The notes: a model not told the origin generated them from the sequence alone. A stretch of DNA of 64,000 bases from an uncultured Lachnospiraceae bacterium (GCA_947626395.1 CANQRU010000002.1:62001-126000), one strand, 5' to 3'; positions 24,388 to 33,382 are shown, counted from the stretch's first letter. A program made the numbers and translations.

Positions 24388-27300
24388 ATGAAGAAGAATA
24401 CACCGTTCTGGGACGCGTCGCTGCCGATCGAGAAGCGTCTGGACTGGCTTCTTGCCGAGATGACGATCGAGGAGAAATTAAGCTGCCTGGCGTCCAGTGT
24501 TCCGGATCTGGAGCGGATGGGGATTCCCGGCATGAACGTGGGCGGCGAAGCCGCCCATGGCGTGGAAGCGAGAAATGACCAGAACGAACTGAAGATCCCG
24601 GAGCAGACTACATCCTTCGTTCAGCCCATCGGCATGAGCGCGACCTGGGATCCGGAGATCATCAAGAAGGCCGGAGAGGTCACCGGAACCGAAGCAAGAG
24701 TGATCTACCACCGCCATCCGGACCGGGGCCTGAGCCGCTGGGCGCCGACCATCGATCTGGAGCGGGATCCCCGCTGGGGCCGGAACGAGGAGGGCTACGG
24801 TGAGGATCCGGTGCTGACCGGCGCCATGGCGTCCGCCTATATTCAGGGCATGCAGGGCGACGATCCCCATTATCTGCGTATTGCCAGCACGCTGAAGCAT
24901 TTCTACGCCAATAATGTGGAAGTGGGACGGGGCTGGAAGAATTCCTCCGTGGATCCCCGCAATGAATACGAGCTCTATCTGGAGCCGTTCCGCCGCGCGA
25001 TCCAGGACGGCGGCGCGGAGGCCATTATGACGGCTTACAATAAGATCAACGGCACTCCCGGCATCCTTAACCGCGAAGTGCAGGATATCTTAAAGGATCA
25101 GTACGGTTTAAAGCATGCGGTCAGCGACGGCGGCGCCATGAGCATGGTGGCGGAGGCCCATCATTATTACGGCACCCATGCGGAGACGGTGGCGAGCGCG
25201 ATCCGGGCCGGCGTGGACGCCATGTCCGAGAATAAGGACGGCGTGACTGCGGCGGCGAAGGAAGCCTGGGAGCTGGGGCTGATGACCGAAGCGGAAGTGG
25301 ACCGGGCCGTCCGCAATATGTTCCGCAGCAAGCTTCGTCTGGGCATTTACGACGAGCCGGTGCGCAATCCCTATGACAATGTGACTGAGGCGGATCTGTG
25401 CTCGAAGGAGAACGAAGAGATTTGCCGTCAGATGTCGCGGGAGACGGTCGTTCTTTTGAAGAATGAAAATGGCGCGCTTCCGCTGGACGCGTCGATGCCG
25501 GCGAAGGATCTGGCTATTATCGGGCCGCTTGCGGACGCCTGGTATCAGGACTGGTATGGCGGCGAGCCTCCGTATAAGAGGACGCTGAAGGACGGCGTGG
25601 CGGAGATCCTGGGAGAGGGAAGCGCCTGCGTGGACGGCTGGGACCGGGTGGTATTTAAGTACGGCGATAAGGCGGTGGCGGTCGCTGACGACGGGACGCT
25701 GACGCTTTCGGACGAGCCGGATGTGTTCGTGAAGGAGGCCTGGGACGGCGGATATTTCGCGCTGCGCAGCGTCCGCACCGGGAAACTCTGGAACCTGCGG
25801 ATGCCGATGGGACCCGGCGATGCGGCGGAAATGGGACGGATCGCGGCGGAGAAGGAGCAGGCGTTCGACTGGTTCGTGGTGGAGATTTTCCATCTGTTTG
25901 AGGAAGCGCAGGAAAGCGGCGTAACGGTAACGATCACCGACCGTTTTGGCGCGCCCCTGACCGTGGACGCGGCCGGCGCTGTCCGTTCCGTACGCGGGGC
26001 GGAGCCTGCGAAGTTTGTCATGGAAGTGGTTTCTTCCGGTATCGAGGAAGCGAAGAAAGCGGCGGCTGCGGCGAAGAAAGTGGTGCTGGCGCTGGGCTGC
26101 CATTCCCTGATCGACTGCAAGGAGACGCTGGACCGGGAGTCGATCGCGTTCCCGGCTCCGCAGCAGAGACTTTTTGACGCGGTGACCGAAGTGAAGCCTG
26201 ACGCGGTGGTGGCGTTATTTACCAACTTCCCCTATGCGATGAGCGGGATCCAGGAGAAGGCGCCGGCGATCCTGATGAGCGCTACCGGGGCCCAGGATAT
26301 GGGCTGCGCGATGGCGGAGACGCTGTTTGGACTGAACGCTCCGGCGGGGAGGCTGAACCAGACCTGGTACCTGGACGACAGCCAGCTGCCGGATATCGAT
26401 GATTACGATATCATTAAGGGCGGAAGGACTTACCGGTATTTTGAGGGCGAGGTGCTGTATCCTTTCGGTTACGGACTCACCTATACGGAGTTCGATTATT
26501 CGGATTTGAGCGTGAGACTTGTGAATTTCAAAGATCTGAAGGTTTCTTTGAAGCTGACGAATACGGGGAAATGTGTGAGCGACGAGGTGGCGCAGATCTA
26601 CGGTGAGGCTCCGGCTTCCAGGGTGAAGAAGCCGCTTCGGCAGCTGCTGGCGTTTGAACGTGTGAAGGCGGTGGAGCCTGGCGAGAGCCGTGTGGTGGAA
26701 TTCGTGGTGCCGGTGGAGGAACTGCGTTTCTACGATACGATCAGCGGGACGCTGATGGTGGAGGAAGGACTTTATCAGATCTTCGCGGGTTCTTCCAGCG
26801 TTGACCAGCGACTGACGGCGGAAGTAGAGGTTCCGGGGCTGCATCCGGGGAAGCGTGATCTGACGAAGAAGATCCGTGCCGACCATTATGATGATTATGA
26901 GAATATGCTGCTGACCGAGGGACAGTTCTCGTATAAGGCGGTGACGCAGGCGGATCCTTCGAAAGAAGGAGTGCTGCGGTATGGTGACTGCGTGCTGGGA
27001 GATGGCGCGAAGGCGTTTGTGCTGCATTTGAAGAGCGGCGAGGGGTGCAGCGTGAAGGTGCTGGTGGACGGAGAGTCTGTGGCAGCCTGGGAAGGGAATA
27101 CGAGGGAGTACCGGCAGGGAGGATTCCCGGCGATGGATGAGAAGGGGCGGAGAGAAGCCGCTCTGCAGGCGAAGACTTGGCCGACCGAGTATACCGATGT
27201 TGTCATGCCGATTATGGTTCCGATCGCTGAAAAAGATTGCCATACGGTGGAAATTCGGGTGGCGGGAGACATCCTTTTGTGTTATTATTATGTTCGATAG
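24388..27300 (+). CDS. glycoside hydrolase family 3 enzyme, long form
   Basis: Probable beta-glucosidase or beta-xylosidase of 970 residues, cytosolic (no signal peptide). The N-terminal barrel has RWAPTIDLERDPRWGRNEEGYGEDP and KHFYANN. The nucleophile is Asp247 in VSDGG, where most GH3 enzymes have SDW. The second GH3 domain starts near 355 (ETVVLLKNENGALPL) and is interrupted at about 415-525 by an inserted beta-rich module. The fibronectin-like domain is near 700-800, and about 130 extra residues follow with no recognised fold. The start at 24388 (ATG) follows AGAGGAG; GTG codons at 24382 and 24385 are alternatives. It is first of three glycosidase genes. Confidence 0.88.
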   Translation: MKKNTPFWDASLPIEKRLDWLLAEMTIEEKLSCLASSVPDLERMGIPGMNVGGEAAHGVEARNDQNELKIPEQTTSFVQPIGMSATWDPEIIKKAGEVTGTEARVIYHRHPDRGLSRWAPTIDLERDPRWGRNEEGYGEDPVLTGAMASAYIQGMQGDDPHYLRIASTLKHFYANNVEVGRGWKNSSVDPRNEYELYLEPFRRAIQDGGAEAIMTAYNKINGTPGILNREVQDILKDQYGLKHAVSDGGAMSMVAEAHHYYGTHAETVASAIRAGVDAMSENKDGVTAAAKEAWELGLMTEAEVDRAVRNMFRSKLRLGIYDEPVRNPYDNVTEADLCSKENEEICRQMSRETVVLLKNENGALPLDASMPAKDLAIIGPLADAWYQDWYGGEPPYKRTLKDGVAEILGEGSACVDGWDRVVFKYGDKAVAVADDGTLTLSDEPDVFVKEAWDGGYFALRSVRTGKLWNLRMPMGPGDAAEMGRIAAEKEQAFDWFVVEIFHLFEEAQESGVTVTITDRFGAPLTVDAAGAVRSVRGAEPAKFVMEVVSSGIEEAKKAAAAAKKVVLALGCHSLIDCKETLDRESIAFPAPQQRLFDAVTEVKPDAVVALFTNFPYAMSGIQEKAPAILMSATGAQDMGCAMAETLFGLNAPAGRLNQTWYLDDSQLPDIDDYDIIKGGRTYRYFEGEVLYPFGYGLTYTEFDYSDLSVRLVNFKDLKVSLKLTNTGKCVSDEVAQIYGEAPASRVKKPLRQLLAFERVKAVEPGESRVVEFVVPVEELRFYDTISGTLMVEEGLYQIFAGSSSVDQRLTAEVEVPGLHPGKRDLTKKIRADHYDDYENMLLTEGQFSYKAVTQADPSKEGVLRYGDCVLGDGAKAFVLHLKSGEGCSVKVLVDGESVAAWEGNTREYRQGGFPAMDEKGRREAALQAKTWPTEYTDVVMPIMVPIAEKDCHTVEIRVAGDILLCYYYVR

Positions 27301-27359
27301 CAGTATGCACGACAGCCGCTATATATGTTAGCGGTTTGATGCAGAGTCGCGTGAGGTCC

Positions 27360-27562
27360 GCGCGGAGACTCCGGCCCTTCTCAGGTTCGGGTTTTCTCGC
27401 GGGAAAATCCTAAGCTCACAACGATTTGCTAAAAGCGGCACGGAAAATGGGCAACTCGCTTCGCTCAGACAATCCCATTTTCCGTGCCAACGCAAACCGT
27501 TGTTCGCTAAGGATTTTCAGCCGCTCGCAAAACTCACCTGAGATGGGCCGGAGTCTCCGCGC
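27360..27562 (+). repeat. large structured intergenic element B1
   Basis: The outer arms 27360-27386 and 27536-27562 pair at 26 of 27 positions. Further in are GAAAATCC/GGATTTTC, a TAA/TAA internal loop, a TC/TC loop, ACAACG/CGTTGT, and a 15-base hairpin (27437-27451 with 27474-27488) with the 22-base loop containing CTCGCTTCGCTCA. It is a relative of element B2 at 30098. The AA/TAA loop of the other elements is missing here. Together with flanking bases it fills the 328-base gap before the GH31 gene. Confidence 0.82.
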
Positions 27563-27628
27563 TGGGATTTTCGGCAGCTGAGGATGAGGTGCGGAAACTG
27601 TGAATGTAGGAAAAGGAGATCGGTAAGT

Positions 27629-30052
27629 ATGAAATTCCACAATGGTTGCTGGCTAATGAAGGAGGGCGTGTCGTGGTTTGGGCCGCAGCACGTGTATGAG
27701 ACCCATATTGCGGAGAAGGAGGTGCGTCTGGTGGCGCCGACTTCGCGGATCCGGGGGAAGGGGGATACGCTGGGCGGGATTAATCTGACGCTGCGGATTA
27801 CCTCGCCGGCGCCGGAGGTTCTGCGGGTGCAGACGTATCATCATAAGGGCGTACAGAAGAAGGGGCCGGAGTTTGATCTGCAGAATAATGCGGAGAAGGC
27901 GCTTTGTGTGGCTGAACAGGGGAATCTCCTGACGGTCGGAAGCGGAAGCTTAGGGCTTGTTATTGACCGGGAGAACTGGTCTATGACGTTTGTGCGGGGT
28001 TGCAAGCCGGAAGGACAGATCGGGACGGCTGCGTGTGTACAGGCTGCGCAGACAGATGCCTGCGGCGCGGCGGTTCCGCAGATGGAGGTCATCACGAAGG
28101 CGGGGCAGCGGGACCTGGGTTATGTGAAGACTAATTGGACCGGCATGGCTTACGATAAGGGCGGGGACGCCTGGATGTGTCAGCAGCTGGGGCTTTCGGT
28201 GGATGAGAATATCTACGGTATGGGCGAGCGGTTCACGCCGTTCGTAAAGAACGGCCAGTCGGTATCCATCTGGAATGAGGACGGAGGCACGAGCACGGAG
28301 CAGGCGTATAAGAACATTCCGTTCTATCTGTCGAGTAAGGGCTACGGCGTCTTTGTCAACCATCCGGAGCGGGTGGAGTTCGAGGTGGCTACGGAGCAGG
28401 CCAGTAAGCTGGCGTTCGCAGTGGAAGGCGAGAGCCTGGATTATTATTTCTTCAATGGTCCGACGATGAAGGAAGTCCTTATGCGGTATACGGATCTGAC
28501 GGGGAAGCCGGCGCTGCCGCCGCAGTGGACCTTCGGGCTGTGGCTGTCTACGTCGTTCACGACTAATTATGACGAGCAGACGGTGATGAGCTTTATCGAC
28601 GGCATGCATGAGAGAGGGATCCCGCTGTCGGTGTTCCATTTCGACTGCTGCTGGATGAAGGAATTCCACTGGACGGATTTTCTGTGGGACAGCCGGGTGT
28701 TCCCAGACCCGAAGGGGATGATCGCCCGGATCAAGGAGAAGGGCGTGAAGATCTGCGTCTGGATCAATTCCTATGTGGGACAGGAATCGGTGCTGTTCGA
28801 CGAGGGTGCGGAGAAAGGGTATTTCTTAAAGCGGCCTAACGGCGATGTGTGGCAGTGGGATATGTGGCAGCCGGGGCTGGCGATCATTGATTTCACCAAT
28901 CCTGAGGCGTGCCGCTGGTATCAGGAAAAGCTTGAGGAGCTGCTGGATATGGGTGTGGACTGCTTTAAGACCGATTTCGGCGAGCGGATCCCGACGGACT
29001 GCGTCTACCATAACGGCGCGGATCCGGTGAAGATGCACAATTTCTATACGTATCTGTACAATAAGACCGTGTTCGACCTGCTGGAGCGGAAGAAAGGACG
29101 CGGCGAGGCGGTGTTGTTCGCGCGGTCGGCGACGGCGGGCGGGCAGAAGTTCCCGGTTCACTGGGGCGGCGACTGCTGGTCGGATTATGAGTCCATGGCG
29201 GAGAGCCTGCGGGGCGGCCTGTCGCTGACCAGCAGCGGATTTGGATTCTGGAGCCATGATATCGGCGGCTTCGAGAATACGTCGACGCCGGATGTGTATA
29301 AGAGGTGGGCGGCGTTTGGCCTTCTGTCTTCCCACAGCCGGCTGCATGGCAGCGGTTCTTACCGGGTGCCGTGGCTGTATGATGAGGAGGCCGTGGATGT
29401 GGTGCGCTTCTTTACGGATCTGAAGCACAGCCTGGTGCCGTATCTGTACAGCAGCGCGGTGAATACGTCGCGGACCGGCGTGCCGATGATGCGCAGCATG
29501 GCGATGGAATTTACGGATGATCCCAACTGCCGGTATCTGGATAAACAGTATATGCTGGGAGACAGTTTGCTGGTGGCGCCGATCTTTAATGATCAGGGGA
29601 TCGCGCAGTATTATCTGCCGGCGGGGAAATGGACTAATTATCTGACCGGAGAGACGGCGGAAGGCGGCGTGTGGAGGAAGGAGAAGCACGGGTATCTGTC
29701 GATTCCGCTGTGGGTGAAGGCGGGAAGCGTGATCCCGGTCGGGAAGAAGTATGAGCGGGCGGAATATGAGTTCGCGGGGAATCTGGAATTTAAGGTGTAC
29801 GGGCCGGTTGAGAATGTCGAATTTTGCGTTATACAGAAGGGGGCGGAAGCGGCGCGATTGAGGCTTGCGGTGGAAGATGGGCGGCTTGGCGGTGCCATTG
29901 CCGGGGCGAAAGGGTGTACGGTTCGGCTGGTGGACGGTATTGTTGATGGTGTGCTGACGGTTGACAGTGTTCCGAAGATTGATGGTGTGACAGCGGCGGC
30001 GGATGGCGGCGATATTGTGCTATATATTGAGAAGGATGAAGTAGTGTTCTGA
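27629..30052 (+). CDS. GH31 alpha-xylosidase (YicI-like)
   Basis: Exo-acting alpha-xylosidase of 807 residues that removes terminal alpha-1,6-xylose from xyloglucan-type oligosaccharides; cytosolic. The catalytic nucleophile is Asp449 in KTDFGE, and the acid/base Asp lies in GGDCWSDYESM (about 512-522), both in the YicI form. FGLWLSTSF and HFDCCWMKEF shape the sugar pocket. C-terminal beta domains complete the usual layout. The start at 27629 follows AAGGAGATCGG. Structured elements B1 and B2 flank it on both sides in the same orientation. An alpha-glucosidase activity is a less likely alternative. Confidence 0.9.
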   Translation: MKFHNGCWLMKEGVSWFGPQHVYETHIAEKEVRLVAPTSRIRGKGDTLGGINLTLRITSPAPEVLRVQTYHHKGVQKKGPEFDLQNNAEKALCVAEQGNLLTVGSGSLGLVIDRENWSMTFVRGCKPEGQIGTAACVQAAQTDACGAAVPQMEVITKAGQRDLGYVKTNWTGMAYDKGGDAWMCQQLGLSVDENIYGMGERFTPFVKNGQSVSIWNEDGGTSTEQAYKNIPFYLSSKGYGVFVNHPERVEFEVATEQASKLAFAVEGESLDYYFFNGPTMKEVLMRYTDLTGKPALPPQWTFGLWLSTSFTTNYDEQTVMSFIDGMHERGIPLSVFHFDCCWMKEFHWTDFLWDSRVFPDPKGMIARIKEKGVKICVWINSYVGQESVLFDEGAEKGYFLKRPNGDVWQWDMWQPGLAIIDFTNPEACRWYQEKLEELLDMGVDCFKTDFGERIPTDCVYHNGADPVKMHNFYTYLYNKTVFDLLERKKGRGEAVLFARSATAGGQKFPVHWGGDCWSDYESMAESLRGGLSLTSSGFGFWSHDIGGFENTSTPDVYKRWAAFGLLSSHSRLHGSGSYRVPWLYDEEAVDVVRFFTDLKHSLVPYLYSSAVNTSRTGVPMMRSMAMEFTDDPNCRYLDKQYMLGDSLLVAPIFNDQGIAQYYLPAGKWTNYLTGETAEGGVWRKEKHGYLSIPLWVKAGSVIPVGKKYERAEYEFAGNLEFKVYGPVENVEFCVIQKGAEAARLRLAVEDGRLGGAIAGAKGCTVRLVDGIVDGVLTVDSVPKIDGVTAAADGGDIVLYIEKDEVVF

Positions 30053-30097
30053 GATTAGGGGAACGGCAGGCTTGATGTGGGCGCGGACGGTCCGCGT

Positions 30098-30292
30098 CCG
30101 GCGGACTGTCTGCATGTTCCTCAGGATTCAGGACGGAAGTGCTTCTAAGTTCACAGCAATTTGTTAAAAGCATCACGAAAAATGGACAACTCGCTTCGCT
30201 CAAACAAGTCCATTTTTCGTGATAACACAAATTACTGTTCACTAAGAAGCACTAACCGTTCTGAAATTCGGAACCTGCGGACAGTCTGCCGG
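30098..30292 (+). repeat. large structured intergenic element B2
   Basis: Outer arms pair with about 30 matches over 38 positions. Inside are GGACGG/CCGTTC, an AA/TAA loop, GTGCTTC/GAAGCAC, TAA/TAA and TC/TC loops, then a 16-base perfect hairpin (30172-30187 with 30208-30223) with loop AACTCGCTTCGCTCAAACAA. The hairpin loop is nearly identical to that of B1, while the stem has changed on both strands (CACGGA/TCCGTG against CACGAA/TTCGTG). Confidence 0.84.
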
Positions 30293-30391
30293 GCGCTGGG
30301 GATTGGCTTGCGGAGGGTCTGCGGGATGCTGGGAGATCGGCTTGCAGACAGTCTGTGGGACAGCGAGGATCGGCTTGCAGGCGGGCCGGAC
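30270..30391. repeat. about 33-nt imperfect tandem repeats before the second GH3 gene
   Basis: Copies at about 30295-30327, 30328-30361 and 30362-30391, plus a partial one at 30270-30294, share GAT-GGCTTGC, then GTCTG-GGGA. They overlap the right arm of element B2. No gene is evident in 30053-30461. Confidence 0.6.
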
Positions 30392-30461
30392 ATAAAACAA
30401 AAGATGTGACAAAGGCCGGAGGGCTTGAAGAATAATTTAAGAACAACAGGAGGGTAACAGA

Positions 30462-33095
30462 ATGGCGAAGTTTCATGCATCGACGTCCTCGGCGGTAAGT
30501 GAGCGCGAGGTCAGGAACATGGAGAGGGCGCGGAAGATCGCGTCGCAGGGCATGGTGCTTCTGGAGAACGCGGGAGCGCTGCCGCTTAAGGCGGAGACGA
30601 AGAAAGTGGCGCTTTTCGGAAACGGTGGACGCAGGACTATCAAGGGCGGTACCGGATCGGGCGATGTGAACAGCCGGGAAGTGGTGAACGTGGAGCAGGG
30701 GCTGGAGGCCGCGGGGCTGACCGTTGTTACGAAGGGCTGGCTTGACCGGTATGACCGGGTGATCGAGGCGGCGCGGGCAGAGTATTTTGCCGACTTTGCG
30801 AAGAAGATCGCGGCGGAAGGCGCCGGCGCGATGATGGATCTGTTCAATAATCCGTTTAAAGAGCCGGAGATCATTCCGGTGACGGAGGAGGATATGGACA
30901 CGGCGGCGACGGATACGGCTGTTTTTATCGTGTCGCGCAATTCCGGCGAGGGCAAGGATCGGGCGCCGGTCAAAGGTGATTTTGAGCTGTTTGGGGTGGA
31001 GGAAGAGGCGATCAAGGCCCTGATCTCCTGCTATAAGAACGTGATCGTGGTGCTGAACGTGGGCGGCGTGTTGGATACCCGCTTCCTGCGCGGCACAAAG
31101 GGGATCGGCGCGGTCCTTCTGATGAGCCAGGCGGGCAATATCGGCGGTTACGCGCTGGCGGACGTGCTTCTGGGCAAGGTGACGCCAAGCGGACATCTGG
31201 CGACTACGTGGGCCGAGCAGTATTCGGATTATCCGGGCGCGATGAATTTCAGCCATGTGAACGGCGATGTGAACGATGAGTATTACAAGGAGGGGATTTA
31301 CGTCGGATACCGGTATTTCGATACGTTCGGCGTGGCGCCCGCCTATCCGTTCGGGTATGGAAAGTCGTATACGGATTTTGCCATAGAATGCAAATCGGTA
31401 ACCGTGGATGACAATCAGGTTACAGTTACCGCAGAGGTTACCAATACCGGCAGCGTCTATTCCGGTAAGGAAGTGGTGCAGGTGTACTATTCGGCTCCGC
31501 AGGGCGCGCTGGAGAAGCCCTATCAGGAGCTGGCGGCTTACGCGAAGACGAAGCTTCTGGCTCCCGGCGAGGCGCAGACGCTTGCAATTAGCTTTAAGGT
31601 GACGGAAATGGCCTCCTACAGCGAGGCAAAGGCGGCCTATGTGCTGGAGCCGGGCACTTACTATGTGCGTGTGGGCGAGCACTCCCGGGCGACGAAGGTG
31701 GCTGCGGCCCTTGTCCTTGAGAAGGAAGTGGTGACGGAGAAATTGGCCAACTATCTGAAGCCGGATGTGGAGATGGAAATGCTCTCCTCCGCGGGCGCGA
31801 AGCCTTACACCTATGAGAGTGAGGAAGCGGAGAAGGCGGCGGCCCCGAAGCTGGCGGTCGATGCGGAGAAGCTTCCCTGCTTCACGGCTGTTTACACCCC
31901 CGTCGGCGCGGGAGAGCAGCCGGAGCCGGATACCGACGGACATAAGATCACGATGGACGAGGTGAAGGCCGGAACTTACACTCTGGACGAACTGGTGAAC
32001 CAGCTGACCGTGGAAGAGATGGCTGAACTGTGCGTCGGCACGGCGAGAGGCGGCTTCGGAGGCGAGTCGGTGATCGGTTCCGCGTCGGCGGCATGTCCGG
32101 GCGCGGCCGGCGACACCACATCCCGGATGCTTCCCGACCGCGACATCCGCAACATGATCCTGGCGGACGGACCGGCGGGACTGCGTCTGTCCACGCATTT
32201 CGTCGTGGATCACGACGGCAACCAGATCCCGGGGATCGGGGATGCGCCGCTTCCTGGGATGGAGCTTCTGAACGCGGATGCGCCCAAGCCTGAGATCCCG
32301 GACGATGCGACCCATTATTACCAGTACTGCACGGCGATTCCGATCGCCACGCTGCTGGCCCAGACCTGGGATGTGGAAGCGATCGCGGCGGCCGGTGATA
32401 TCGTGGGCGAGGAGATGGAGGAGCTGGGCGTGACATTGTGGCTGGCCCCCGGCATGAACATCCACCGCAACCCGCTGTGCGGACGCAATTTCGAGTATTA
32501 TTCCGAGGATCCGCTGGTTGCCGGAATGTGCGCGGCGGCGGACACGCTGGGCGTGCAGAAGCATCCGGGCGTGGGCACGACGATCAAGCATTTCGCCTTC
32601 AATAACCAGGAGGACAACCGGATGCACACCAACGCCCATGTGAGCGAGCGGGCGGCCCGCGAGATCTATCTGAAGGGCTTCGAGATCGCCGTGAAGCGTT
32701 CCCAGCCCATGTCGATCATGACCTCCTATAACCTGGTCAACGGCCTCCACACCGCTAACAGCTACGAGCTTCTGACGGCGATCGCCCGCCAGGAGTGGGG
32801 CTTTAAGGGTTTCGTGATGACCGACTGGGGCACCACGGGATCGATCGAGATGGAGCCGGGCAAGACCTTCAAGTACGGCTGTTCCAACGCGGCCGGCTGC
32901 GTGAAGGCCGGCAACGACCTGACCATGCCGGGCAGCCAGAACGACGTGGACGAGATCGTGAAGTCCGTGGGCGCGGCGGAAGGAGAAGCAGAATACCCGC
33001 TGACTCTCGGCGAGCTGCGCGCGGCGGCGAAGCGGATCCTTTCCGTCGTCATGGTAAGCTCGGTGTATGAGGGAGCGAAGCCGTACATGGGCTGA
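30462..33095 (+). CDS. glycoside hydrolase family 3, domain-permuted
   Basis: Beta-glucosidase-type enzyme of 877 residues with the two GH3 domains in reverse order. The second-domain sequence comes first (GMVLLENAGALPL near residue 28, GYRYFDTFGVAPAYPFGYG near 285, fibronectin-like part to about 420). The catalytic barrel follows (LADGPAGLRLS near 565, NFEYYSEDP, KHFAFNNQEDNR) with nucleophile Asp788 in MTDWG. This circularly permuted layout is known from ruminal clostridia (Butyrivibrio and Ruminococcus beta-glucosidases). No signal peptide, so it acts in the cytosol on imported oligosaccharides. CAGGAGGG precedes the start. Confidence 0.9.
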   Translation: MAKFHASTSSAVSEREVRNMERARKIASQGMVLLENAGALPLKAETKKVALFGNGGRRTIKGGTGSGDVNSREVVNVEQGLEAAGLTVVTKGWLDRYDRVIEAARAEYFADFAKKIAAEGAGAMMDLFNNPFKEPEIIPVTEEDMDTAATDTAVFIVSRNSGEGKDRAPVKGDFELFGVEEEAIKALISCYKNVIVVLNVGGVLDTRFLRGTKGIGAVLLMSQAGNIGGYALADVLLGKVTPSGHLATTWAEQYSDYPGAMNFSHVNGDVNDEYYKEGIYVGYRYFDTFGVAPAYPFGYGKSYTDFAIECKSVTVDDNQVTVTAEVTNTGSVYSGKEVVQVYYSAPQGALEKPYQELAAYAKTKLLAPGEAQTLAISFKVTEMASYSEAKAAYVLEPGTYYVRVGEHSRATKVAAALVLEKEVVTEKLANYLKPDVEMEMLSSAGAKPYTYESEEAEKAAAPKLAVDAEKLPCFTAVYTPVGAGEQPEPDTDGHKITMDEVKAGTYTLDELVNQLTVEEMAELCVGTARGGFGGESVIGSASAACPGAAGDTTSRMLPDRDIRNMILADGPAGLRLSTHFVVDHDGNQIPGIGDAPLPGMELLNADAPKPEIPDDATHYYQYCTAIPIATLLAQTWDVEAIAAAGDIVGEEMEELGVTLWLAPGMNIHRNPLCGRNFEYYSEDPLVAGMCAAADTLGVQKHPGVGTTIKHFAFNNQEDNRMHTNAHVSERAAREIYLKGFEIAVKRSQPMSIMTSYNLVNGLHTANSYELLTAIARQEWGFKGFVMTDWGTTGSIEMEPGKTFKYGCSNAAGCVKAGNDLTMPGSQNDVDEIVKSVGAAEGEAEYPLTLGELRAAAKRILSVVMVSSVYEGAKPYMG

Positions 33096-33278
33096 CATGG
33101 CGGCTGGCTGGTTATGACATTGATAAGTGAGCAGGAAAGTAAAGCAGTTGCGCTGGAAGATATGTCGCGCTAAAGAATACCTGTATACGAGAAGAAAACG
33201 TGACGGTATCCGCAGCGGAAAATGTGTCTGCATCCGGGCGGGCGAACGGCTGCGCCAGCGGCAGAGAATGTAATAATT

Positions 33279-33311
33279 CCCCGTCTGTCGATATTTTGGC
33301 AGGCGGGGATA
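33279..33311 (+). terminator. probable terminator upstream of spo0A
   Basis: Stem CCCCGTCTG/CAGGCGGGG with a short loop, followed by the AT-rich ATATTTAT. It would end transcripts from the glycosidase genes. The upstream half of the spacer (33096-33278) holds nothing recognised. Confidence 0.5.
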
Positions 33312-33335
33312 TTTATCTGCCCTAAACTTGTCGAA
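33286..33335 (+). promoter_or_regulatory. 0A-box candidates for spo0A self-regulation
   Basis: TGTCGAA at 33329-33335 exactly matches the Spo0A binding core, and TGTCGAT at 33286-33292 is a one-base variant. The exact box ends 18 bases before the -35 of the spo0A promoter. Its match to the established consensus suggests autoregulation. Confidence 0.6.
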
Positions 33336-33353
33336 ACTTGCGATAGAATCCAT

Positions 33354-33382
33354 TTGCACCTGCATTTCTGCAAGTTTATAAT
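33354..33382 (+). promoter_or_regulatory. sigma-A promoter of spo0A
   Basis: TTGCAC (33354-33359) and a perfect TATAAT (33377-33382) with a 17-base spacer, 68 bases before the start codon. Confidence 0.72.

Noticed and set aside
27301-27628. A tRNA or known riboswitch in the GH3-GH31 gap
   Set aside because: No tRNA T-loop or CCA pattern and no recognised riboswitch core; the structured element explains the pairing.
30252-33365. A minus-strand open frame of over 1000 codons opposite the permuted GH3 gene
   Set aside because: Its translation is rich in Arg, His and Leu with no family motif, it lacks a ribosome site, and the plus strand encodes a clear GH3 enzyme. GC-rich third positions keep the opposite frame open.
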